Source of the DNA: Verrucomicrobiia bacterium | GTDB taxonomy: Bacteria; Verrucomicrobiota; Verrucomicrobiia; Opitutales; Opitutaceae | Length of the DNA stretch: 8,133 nucleotides | Direction of reading: 5' to 3' | NCBI GenBank assembly: GCA_030424825.1 | Contig: JAUHWE010000172.1 | Span: 1 to 8,133 of the forward strand | In this document: positions 1-5,988 of the stretch, in pieces | Position numbering within the stretch: the first letter of the stretch is position 1 | Layout: every line of letters starts with the position of its first letter | Made by a program: the position numbers and the translations under genes | Notes under the pieces: generated by a model | Databases searched by the model: none | Told to the model about the DNA's origin: nothing | Seen by the model: only the letters and a program-made list of their open reading frames with translations

Positions 1-1
1 C

Positions 2-1258
2 CAAGGTCCCCATAAAGTCGTAGTGGGCACTCAAGTGACCCGTCTCCGTCCCGGGTGCGATACGACCCGGCCAGCGAACAATCATCGGGCACTGCATGCC
101 GCCTTGATAACCACTGCGCTTCAAACCGGCCCGGCCACCAGCCCCATCAAAGACATCGCCGGCCTCCGAGGTGCGCCACTTCTTGTCGGTCAAGTTCGCC
201 TTTTCTCCCCCTGGCAAGGTTTGGGAATGATAGCTCGGCTTGGGTCCGTAATAAAGCTCGTGACCATTGTCCGACGTGAAGAATACAATCGTATTGTCAT
301 CTATACCCAGATTTTTGAGTTCAGCCATGATCAGCCCCACATGATCATCTAGCATCTTGACCATCGAGGCGTATTTCTTTTCGGCCAAGGAGAGTTCGGG
401 AAGATCGGCGAAATCAGGATGTAGCTCCGGAATGGCCACCGGTCCGTGGGGCAACTGGGTAGAGTGATAGAGAAAGAACGGTTTATCCCTCTGTCCAGAT
501 TGCGTCGACGCCGCATGCCTCCTTATGTAAGCCAGTATCCCCTCGATAAATACATTTTGCGAATAGGTTTGGCCACCCGAACCAACAGGTTCATCCCCTT
601 TTTCGCTCATCTTGCCGCAATCGGGATCGTGGTTTCCCTCCAACTCGAACCGCTCCCCATTCCGCCAAAGATAGGGAGGATAAAAGCCATGGGCCCGCTG
701 ATGGTCATAGTAGCCTTCATGGAAATCCCATCCCAGCCGCTCCACACGTTCCGCCCAGGTTAGAAAGCCGCGATCCAGTTTGCCGAATTGAGCCGTCGCG
801 TAACCTGCCTGCTGCGCGATCTGGCCTAAAAACCGCTCCTGCGGCTGAATGGGGTGCGAGTTCGCTTTATGTTCTTCGAGTCGATTCTGATATTCCGCCT
901 CCGTGATGTCTCCCCGATCCCGAAGAATCGGCAAACCCGCCTGATTGTGTTTCCACCCGCCTAGGCGTCCGTCATGGAGTCCAGTGAGCAAGGTCCATCT
1001 CGCCGGAGCGCAAAAGACACCGCCATAGTAGTTGTTAAACTTAATCCCCTCCTGTGCCAACTGGTCGATATGCGGCGTCTTGATCAACTCCTGCCCATAG
1101 CAACCCAACAGACCGGGCCCCAAATCGTCCGCAAAAATCAGTATGACATTGGGGCGAGCCTCGCTTTTCTCCGCTTCAGCTACACCAAAGCCAATCAAAC
1201 TCCCCGCCAATCCCAGTGCGAAAATCAGTCTCCAATGTATGGGAACAATAGTAATCAT
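2..1258 (-). CDS. Exported formylglycine-dependent sulfatase, C-terminus beyond window edge
   Basis: Hydrolyses sulfate esters, probably on sulfated polysaccharide or a related substrate, outside the cytoplasm. The reverse strand reads open for 419 codons from ATG at 1258 to the window edge. Residues 1-29 form a signal peptide (hydrophobic core LIFALGLAGSLIGFG, AEA before the likely cleavage site). The metal-binding pair D44-D45 sits in ILIFADDLG. The sulfatase signature CAPAR (C-x-P-x-R) begins at C83, the cysteine that the family converts to formylglycine. Other family landmarks are FFLYHSTQLPHGP, the FFTSDNGHE segment, and the K before YQGGMQCPMIVRWPG. One oddity is that the usual GKWHLG motif reads GKLDRG, so its histidine is replaced by aspartate. 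Full family members are usually about 450-550 residues, so some C-terminal sequence is missing. It is divergent from the restriction remnant. Substrate class cannot be read from the sequence; the family call is secure. Confidence 0.93.
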   Translation of the reverse strand, partial: MITIVPIHWRLIFALGLAGSLIGFGVAEAEKSEARPNVILIFADDLGPGLLGCYGQELIKTPHIDQLAQEGIKFNNYYGGVFCAPARWTLLTGLHDGRLGGWKHNQAGLPILRDRGDITEAEYQNRLEEHKANSHPIQPQERFLGQIAQQAGYATAQFGKLDRGFLTWAERVERLGWDFHEGYYDHQRAHGFYPPYLWRNGERFELEGNHDPDCGKMSEKGDEPVGSGGQTYSQNVFIEGILAYIRRHAASTQSGQRDKPFFLYHSTQLPHGPVAIPELHPDFADLPELSLAEKKYASMVKMLDDHVGLIMAELKNLGIDDNTIVFFTSDNGHELYYGPKPSYHSQTLPGGEKANLTDKKWRTSEAGDVFDGAGGRAGLKRSGYQGGMQCPMIVRWPGRIAPGTETGHLSAHYDFMGTL

Positions 1259-1484
1259 CCTCTAGAACTAGAATTTCTCTTTCACAGACTCAAGCCACCA
1301 TTGTTACCCAGCTTGCCAGTCCAAAGAATTCTAGTTATATCAAACAAGAAAGGCAAAGACTCAATCCGGGTTCTAGCCTCCATCCTTAAGAACCTGTTCC
1401 CTAGGCACCTCACGTCCCAAAACTTAGGGAAAATGTTGTTGGCATCATTAGCTAGAAACGCACCATTGGGTCCGACCAACTCTC
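1259..1484. other. Divergent intergenic spacer with clustered CTAGAA/TTCTAG hexamers
   Basis: No gene is supported here. The spacer separates the minus-strand sulfatase start from the plus-strand hsdR remnant and must hold promoters for both. CTAGAA occurs at 1262-1267, 1268-1273 and 1452-1457, and its reverse complement TTCTAG at 1329-1334 and 1371-1376, giving five copies in about 200 bases. I found only two others in the rest of the window (2488 and 4249). A second inverted pair, TTCCCTA (1397-1403) and TAGGGAA (1425-1431), also lies here. A clear -35/-10 pair was not identified. Confidence 0.5.
1266..1336. repeat. 10-bp perfect inverted repeat upstream of the sulfatase start
   Basis: AACTAGAATT at 1266-1275 is matched exactly by its reverse complement AATTCTAGTT at 1327-1336, with 51 bases between. 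The left arm begins 8 bases upstream of the sulfatase start codon, a position where a regulator could block or activate transcription. It could also be a by-product of the CTAGAA cluster in this spacer. No protein family can be assigned to it. Confidence 0.4.
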
Positions 1485-1823
1485 ATGGACAAAAAAGCCG
1501 TCAGCGAAACCGATATCCGCTCTAAGTTCATTACCCCCGCGATCGCTGGGGAAGGGAGTGCCGGTTGGGACTTGATGACCCAAATTCGCGAAGAAGTCTA
1601 TTTCACCAATGGTCGCGTAATCGTAGGTGGCAAAACGGTCAAGCGGGGGGAGGCCAAAAAGGCGGACTACATCCTCTACCACAGGCTGAATATTCCATCA
1701 GCAGCCGAACAACAACGCATCGTGGCCTTGGTCGACCAGCTGGAAGCCCAACTCGAGCAATCCCGCTCCACCGCCACCAACCTCCTAACCGCCCTCGTCG
1801 CCGAACTGACTCAAAAATCCTAA
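1485..1823 (+). pseudogene. HsdR-HsdS chimera: deletion scar of a type I restriction-modification locus
   Basis: The 112-codon ORF joins two recognisable pieces. Residues 1 to about 69 match the extreme N-terminus of type I restriction endonuclease subunit R (pattern MDKKAVSETDI, then KFITPAI, GWDLMTQIREEVYFTNGRVIV, KRGEAKKADYILYH). From about residue 70 to the stop it matches the C-terminus of specificity subunit S (AEQQRIVALVDQLEAQLEQ followed by a helical tail). In intact HsdR, the stretch after YH..NIP leads into the EAK of the PD-(D/E)xK nuclease. Here that half, the helicase motor, all of HsdM and both HsdS target-recognition domains are absent, so no restriction activity is possible. 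The junction falls near 1689-1697, where both parents plausibly encode a similar short Asn/Pro-Ile-Pro stretch, and it keeps the reading frame. The stop lies 8 bases before the DUF262 start. It could be translated as a small coiled-coil protein, but a scar is the simpler reading. Confidence 0.8.
1750..1810 (+). repeat. Direct repeat copy 1 (hsdS 3' end), upstream of the DUF262 gene
   Basis: These 61 bases match 3635-3695 at 59 of 61 positions; the differences are at 1779 (A versus T) and 1786 (T versus C). In this copy the repeat encodes the last part of the chimera, AQLEQSRSTATNLLTALVAELT, which is the conserved C-terminal helix of HsdS. The copies diverge abruptly on the 3' side after CTGAC and on the 5' side before AACTCGAG. 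Confidence 0.93.
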
Positions 1824-1831
1824 CTCCAATT

Positions 1832-3628
1832 ATGTCCCAAGCCAAATACTCCGTTAATCAACACCCGATCTCCATAGTACTCGCATGGATACAACAGGGT
1901 GAAATCGCTATTCCGGAAATCCAACGGCCCTTCGTCTGGAGCAAAAAGCAAGTCCGCGACCTTATGGACTCACTTTTGCGCGGTTTCCCGGTTGGTTACC
2001 TCATCGCTTGGAAAAACCCGAACATCAAACTCAAGGATGGAACCACCTCCGAGGGAAAGCGAATTCTGATAGATGGCCAGCAGCGCGTCACCGCTCTCAT
2101 GACCGCTGTCAGTGGAATGAAAGTACTAGACAAGGAATACAAGACCACACGCATTCGCATAGCCTACCACCCGATAGATCAGCGTTTTGAAGTATTCAAC
2201 CGAGCGATCGAAAAAGACAGCAGCTGGCTCACTGATATCGCTATAGCTTTTTCCCCTGATTTCAAAACCCACAAATACGTGGGCAAATATTGCGAGCACA
2301 ATCCAAAAACGGATGAAGACAAAGTATTTGAAGGAATGGACCTTCTCACCAGTATCACCAGCAATCAACTCGGTTTGATCGAACTAGACGGCACTCTGGA
2401 TATAGAAACTGTCACCGAAATTTTTATACGAATCAACGGTAAGGGAGCAGTGCTGAGTCAGGCTGACTTCGCCATGTCTAAAATTGCTTCTAGCGAAAAG
2501 TACGGCGGGGATAGAATTCGAAAAACGATAGACTACTTTTGCCGTCTCGCAATTGCCCCAGAGTTTTACGACACGCTTGTCGAAGGTGATTCAGAATTCT
2601 GCCATTCGGAGCGATTCCAGAAAATGGCTTGGCTCCGAGGAGAGAACGACAATCTTTACGACCCGAATTATACGGACATGCTCCGAGTCGCTTTCACCTC
2701 GCAGTTTGGACGCGGCAAACTCCAAGATCTCGTGGCCCTGCTATCCGGGCGAAATTTTGAAACTCGCAGCTACGAAGAAGATATTGCCGAAGCCAGTTTC
2801 GCCAAGCTGCAAGTAGGTTTGGATGCCTTCATGAACGAGACTAATTTCAAACGTTTTGTCATGATTATCCGTTCCACCGGATTTTTGGACCCTTCCCTCA
2901 TTGGATCCGGAAACACATTGAACTTTGCGTACGTGCTTTATCTGCATATGCGTTCGCTTGGCATCAATCCCAATCAAATCGAATCTGCAGTTCGGCGTTG
3001 GTTCGTAATGTCAATTCTCACTCGCAGGTATGGCAGCAACCCGGAAACAATGTTCGACCTCGATATCCGACGTATCAACGAGCGAGGACCAATCCCGCAT
3101 CTTGAATCGATCGAGCAGGCAGAACTTGGAGAAGCCTTTTGGGAATTTGGACTCGTTCAATCTCTGGATACATCAGTTGCAAGCAGCCCGTTCTTCAAAC
3201 TCTTCCTAGCTGCTCAGATCAAGGCGAATGACAAAGCCTTCCTTTCGAAAGACATTACCGTCACCGACATAGTTCTGAATCGAGGCGATCTGCATCACAT
3301 CTTTCCCCGCAATTTTCTAAAGAAGAATGGATTCCCCAAGGGTCGATACAATCAGATCGCGAATTTCGCGATTACCCAAACAGAGACCAATATCAAGATC
3401 CGCGATCGAGAGCCAATTGTCTACTTTGCGGATGTAGTAGAACAAACCAATGGCGGCGAAATGAACTACGGGGCGATCAACGATCCTGATTCGCTGGCTG
3501 AAAACCTGCGAGCAAACTGCATCCCGGAAAATCTACACCAAATGACAATAAATGACTACGACCAGTTTCTTAGCCAGCGCCGCAAACTCATGGCAGCAAA
3601 ACTGAAACGCTACTACGCAAGCCTGTGA
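1832..3628 (+). CDS. GmrSD-like (DUF262 + DUF1524 HNH) type IV-style restriction nuclease
   Basis: A 598-residue single-chain protein of the GmrSD family, whose studied members (GmrSD, BrxU) use nucleotides and cut DNA, often modified phage DNA. The N-terminal DUF262 domain shows IPEIQRPFVW (27-36) and the ParB-like nucleotide motif IDGQQRVTAL (80-89). The C-terminal DUF1524 domain shows the HNH-type core DLHHIFPRNFL (486-496, H488 and H489) followed by N511 and N520 in IANFAITQTETNIKI. Both catalytic halves look intact, and the length is within the usual range for fused members. ATG at 1832 was chosen because upstream in-frame codons overlap the hsdS tail out of frame and do not look like DUF262, while MSQAKYSVNQHPISI is a normal family beginning. 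No Shine-Dalgarno is seen; 8 bases separate it from the chimera's stop, so translation may be coupled. It is bracketed by the 61-bp direct repeats. Target specificity is unknown. Confidence 0.9.
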   Translation: MSQAKYSVNQHPISIVLAWIQQGEIAIPEIQRPFVWSKKQVRDLMDSLLRGFPVGYLIAWKNPNIKLKDGTTSEGKRILIDGQQRVTALMTAVSGMKVLDKEYKTTRIRIAYHPIDQRFEVFNRAIEKDSSWLTDIAIAFSPDFKTHKYVGKYCEHNPKTDEDKVFEGMDLLTSITSNQLGLIELDGTLDIETVTEIFIRINGKGAVLSQADFAMSKIASSEKYGGDRIRKTIDYFCRLAIAPEFYDTLVEGDSEFCHSERFQKMAWLRGENDNLYDPNYTDMLRVAFTSQFGRGKLQDLVALLSGRNFETRSYEEDIAEASFAKLQVGLDAFMNETNFKRFVMIIRSTGFLDPSLIGSGNTLNFAYVLYLHMRSLGINPNQIESAVRRWFVMSILTRRYGSNPETMFDLDIRRINERGPIPHLESIEQAELGEAFWEFGLVQSLDTSVASSPFFKLFLAAQIKANDKAFLSKDITVTDIVLNRGDLHHIFPRNFLKKNGFPKGRYNQIANFAITQTETNIKIRDREPIVYFADVVEQTNGGEMNYGAINDPDSLAENLRANCIPENLHQMTINDYDQFLSQRRKLMAAKLKRYYASL

Positions 3629-3705
3629 TAGTTGAACTCGAGCAATCCCGCTCCACCGCCACCTACCTCCCAACCGCCCTCGTCGCCGAACTGACCACGA
3701 TGTAA
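3625..3705 (+). pseudogene. Second remnant of the hsdS 3' end
   Basis: Immediately after the nuclease gene an open frame reads ELEQSRSTATYLPTALVAELTTM before TAA at 3703-3705, the same HsdS C-terminal helix as in the chimera with N/L changed to Y/P. It has no room for a specificity domain and is a fragment. A GTG at 3625 overlaps the nuclease stop as GTGA, so a 26-residue peptide could in principle be made by reinitiation. The proline inserted into the helix argues that this copy is not under selection as a coiled coil. Confidence 0.75.
3635..3695 (+). repeat. Direct repeat copy 2 (hsdS 3' end), downstream of the DUF262 gene
   Basis: Partner of the repeat at 1750-1810, in the same orientation and exactly 1885 bases away. 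The unit from one copy to the other contains only the DUF262/DUF1524 gene and a few bases on each side. Recombination between the copies would excise the nuclease gene and leave a single hsdS end. Confidence 0.93.
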
Positions 3706-3719
3706 CATATACAGAATCC

Positions 3720-4529
3720 ATGCCCAACACTCTCCCCAGTTTAGCTGCAACGCGATGGATCGAATTCAAAGGGTCCGGAAGAACGCGCCCGGCGGTCATC
3801 GCATGCGATTTGCCAGACGGTGGCGAGGTTGAGTGTGTTGTAAAACTGAGCGGCCATCAGGAGTCATCGCCGCACCAACCTGTATGCGAACTAGTCGCGG
3901 CGCTTCTGGCCTTAGATCTCAAGCTTCCCGTGGCCGAACCACTACTGGTGGAAATTTCCCCAGAATTTGTAGATCTCGCTATTCCCGTTTCGAATACCGA
4001 AGCGAAGAACCGCTGCCAGGAATCGCTGGGCCTTACATTTGCAACGCGGCACCTGCCTGGCGGCTATTCACTGTTGCCGATTGGGAAGCCACCGCCCAAA
4101 GCGATGATTCCAGAACTGGCTAAGCTCTACGCCTTTGACGGGATTATCCAGAACGCCGACCGAACCCAAAGGAATTCAAATTGCCTCGTTAAGGGGAGTG
4201 AACTTCGTTTCTTCGACCATGATCTCGCATTCGGTTTTCTGCTCGACATTCTAGGTCCTCCAAACGTAACCGATGTGGATTCTTATTCCTTTCTCAGCAA
4301 CCACTTAGCGAAACCGTGCCTCCAACGAGACCGCGAGCAATTCGAATCTCTACAAAATTCCTTTACCGCAATTGACGAGGCGACTCTCAACGAGTACCGT
4401 AACTTTATCCCTGATTCCTGGTCAGGAAAGAATGTCTATTTTCCCGCTATCGAGACTCATCTCAATTCAGTTTTTTCGGAACTTGATTCCGTCCTCGATG
4501 CCATAACCTCGTCCCTACCTTCATCATGA
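3720..4529 (+). CDS. HipA-like kinase (HipA_2 type)
   Basis: A 269-residue protein resembling the short HipA-like kinase family (HipA_2), which lacks the N-terminal extension of classical HipA. K42 in VECVVKLSG is a plausible ATP-anchoring lysine and E57 (VCELVAALLALDL) its partner. The catalytic loop is FDGIIQNADRTQRNSN (139-154), with D147 and N152 or N154 in the expected order, and the metal-binding segment is FFDHDLAFG (164-172, D166 or D168). All core residues appear present, so it is probably an active Ser/Thr-type kinase; its target is unknown. Classical HipA phosphorylates glutamyl-tRNA synthetase and is restrained by the HTH protein HipB, but no HipB-like gene is visible here. Its stop overlaps the start of the DUF3037 gene (ATGA at 4526-4529), a strong sign of co-translation. 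The start lies 14 bases after the hsdS remnant and has no clear Shine-Dalgarno. Confidence 0.82.
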   Translation: MPNTLPSLAATRWIEFKGSGRTRPAVIACDLPDGGEVECVVKLSGHQESSPHQPVCELVAALLALDLKLPVAEPLLVEISPEFVDLAIPVSNTEAKNRCQESLGLTFATRHLPGGYSLLPIGKPPPKAMIPELAKLYAFDGIIQNADRTQRNSNCLVKGSELRFFDHDLAFGFLLDILGPPNVTDVDSYSFLSNHLAKPCLQRDREQFESLQNSFTAIDEATLNEYRNFIPDSWSGKNVYFPAIETHLNSVFSELDSVLDAITSSLPSS

Positions 4530-5377
4530 AAACCGGCTATACCTATTCGATTCTTCGCTACGTTCATGACGTCTCTTCTGGCGAGTTCGCCAATGTGGGC
4601 GTCGTCCTGCTCGCGCCGAAGGCCCGCTTTGCCAAAGCCATTTGCCGCGAGACCTACGGCCGTTTAAGCCACATGTTCCCCGATATGGATCGGGAGAGCT
4701 TCAAACCCTTGATGCACTACGTATCCTCTCGAATCAACGCGCTGGGGAAGCGACTAGCCGACGAGCTTGAGCTGGAGAAATCACCCAAAGATGCGGGCGA
4801 CTTGGCACGCTCGGTTCTGCCCCACGATGATAGCTCCCTCCAGTGGAGCGAAGTGGGCGGCGGCATTTGCGAAAATCCAGAACAGAAGCTCAACGAACTG
4901 TATGATCGCTATGTCATTAGATACGATGATCGGCATGAGACAAAAACGCGTTCAGACGGCGAAGTGTGGTCTCGATTCAAGAAAGCGCTGGACGAAAAGA
5001 AGGTGACCAGCTACCTCGCACCCAAAAAGATCGTCGGGAAGAATGACGAAGTCGAGTTTGAGCACTCATACAAGAACGAACAATGGCATTGTATTGAGCC
5101 CATCTCTTTTGATTTGGCAAAAGCGGAGAACATTAAGCACAAAGCACATCGTTGGTTCGGACAAATAACCGATGCCAGTACATCTACAGAACCTTTTAAT
5201 GTCTATTTCCTGGTAGGGGCTCCGCAATCACAAGAGCTGAGTAAAAGCTATGAACAAGCAATTGGAATTTTGAATAACGTGCCCGTTAATCATAAGATTA
5301 TCCAAGAAAATGACGCAGATCGTTTCGCCGATGAGATCGGAAGCATAATAGCTGACCACGAAAATGGCAGCAGTTAG
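4526..5377 (+). CDS. DUF3037 family protein, translationally coupled to the HipA-like kinase
   Basis: A 283-residue cytoplasmic protein. The beginning, YTYSILRYVHDVSSGEFANVGVVLLAP (5-31), is the hallmark of DUF3037. The rest is charged and less conserved, with predicted helices around residues 60-90 and a basic segment near 140-175. No catalytic motif, signal peptide or membrane segment is seen. From memory, DUF3037 genes are frequently neighbours of HipA_2 kinases, and the 4-base overlap here fits that pairing. This suggests it is the kinase's partner, for example a substrate, inhibitor or adaptor, but that is inference; no biochemical role is known to me. The overlap fixes the start codon, since ATG at 4526 is the natural reinitiation site and leads straight into the conserved motif. 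Confidence 0.82.
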   Translation: MKTGYTYSILRYVHDVSSGEFANVGVVLLAPKARFAKAICRETYGRLSHMFPDMDRESFKPLMHYVSSRINALGKRLADELELEKSPKDAGDLARSVLPHDDSSLQWSEVGGGICENPEQKLNELYDRYVIRYDDRHETKTRSDGEVWSRFKKALDEKKVTSYLAPKKIVGKNDEVEFEHSYKNEQWHCIEPISFDLAKAENIKHKAHRWFGQITDASTSTEPFNVYFLVGAPQSQELSKSYEQAIGILNNVPVNHKIIQENDADRFADEIGSIIADHENGSS

Positions 5378-5406
5378 ATCCAATACTTCGGAATTGCCGG
5401 CACTAG

Positions 5407-5850
5407 ATGCTAAACTTCACCAAGAAAGCCGCTGATACGTTCAAGCTCAAGTGGGCTCAGCTTGAGGAACGAAGCGGGGATCATTGGAAAGTGGATCTTT
5501 TTCGAATCGGGCGTTACCCCGTCCTTTTGATCGTTCACGAGAAGACGCTTTTCACGTTGGTCCGTCGAAAGGCGGATATCAAAACCGTTGAGGCGATCGC
5601 CAAAGAAATCGAACACCACTGTCCCTGGTACCCATTTCCCGTCGAGATCTCCCTGGGCCGCAACTCTGACCGGCGTCTCAGCGGAAGCATTACAGAAATG
5701 AGAAAATTCACTTGGAATATGACTTCTCTAGACGAACTTCCCCAACTCGAGAACCAGATCAACCACGGCCTCTTCAGCTACCTCGCGGAGTCAAAGTACG
5801 ACTACGGCAAGCCCATCGATGCCCTCTCCCGTTACCGGCAGCGCAACTAG
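5407..5850 (+). CDS. Small DUF6933-like protein, third gene of the kinase operon
   Basis: A 147-residue soluble protein. The segment VDLFRIGRYPVLLIVHEKTLFTLV (29-52) followed by helices, then NSDRRLSGSITEMRKF (86-101), and a C-terminal SKYDYGKPIDAL (129-140) resemble the DUF6933 family, small proteins of unknown function. The family pattern is a strand pair ending in 'VNE.TLL' and later an 'R..LGSMN.f'-like motif. The assignment is from pattern memory and is moderate. No catalytic triad, zinc ligands, HTH or transmembrane segment is evident. It lies 29 bases after the DUF3037 stop on the same strand, so it is probably co-transcribed with the kinase pair. It might be the cognate antitoxin or effector partner that a HipB-less kinase would need, but nothing in the sequence shows this. 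It is followed by a hairpin that closes the plus-strand unit. Confidence 0.65.
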   Translation: MLNFTKKAADTFKLKWAQLEERSGDHWKVDLFRIGRYPVLLIVHEKTLFTLVRRKADIKTVEAIAKEIEHHCPWYPFPVEISLGRNSDRRLSGSITEMRKFTWNMTSLDELPQLENQINHGLFSYLAESKYDYGKPIDALSRYRQRN

Positions 5851-5908
5851 ACGTCGTAGGACAAATTGCGGCGAACATCGTCCCCAATGGAGCCAACCCA
5901 AAAACCCA

Positions 5909-5925
5909 TTTCCGCATCGCGGAAA
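5909..5925. terminator. Putative bidirectional terminator between convergent genes
   Basis: TTTCCGC (5909-5915) and GCGGAAA (5919-5925) form a perfect 7-bp stem with a 3-base loop. It stands between the plus-strand DUF6933-like gene (stop at 5850) and the minus-strand hydrolase (stop at 5989). Downstream on the plus strand a CCTATTTT stretch follows; on the minus strand TGGGTTTTTGGG follows. The T-runs are short and imperfect, so termination strength is uncertain. Confidence 0.42.
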
Positions 5926-5988
5926 CCTATTTTCTGACGCAGGAAGAAACTAGCGAGGCCCGCCCTGCGGTCGAGCGATGTTTATCTA

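Noticed and set aside
1397..1431. Inverted pair TTCCCTA/TAGGGAA as a terminator or operator
   Set aside because: Only 7 bp with a 21-base spacer and no T-run; noted within the spacer but too weak for its own call.
1282..1479. A 65-codon minus-strand frame in the spacer upstream of the sulfatase
   Set aside because: No recognised family, no ribosome binding site, and the spacer already has to hold two promoters; a weak resemblance to a start of an unknown small protein was not enough.
23..1525. Several plus-strand open frames opposite the sulfatase (23-352, 446-763, 974-1525)
   Set aside because: They lie antisense to a clear sulfatase with all family motifs, have no recognisable domain and read as out-of-frame translations.
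1565..1831. N-terminal extension of the DUF262 protein to an upstream ATG at 1565
   Set aside because: The extra 89 residues are low-complexity, Arg/Gly/His-rich out-of-frame readings of the HsdR-HsdS chimera; the family begins at MSQAKYSVNQHPISI.
1485..5850. Functional type I restriction-modification system
   Set aside because: No hsdM, no helicase motifs and no target-recognition domain are present; only the ends of hsdR and hsdS remain.
3720..5850. Classical HipAB toxin-antitoxin locus
   Set aside because: No HTH HipB-like gene is present and the kinase is of the short HipA-like type with a DUF3037 partner.
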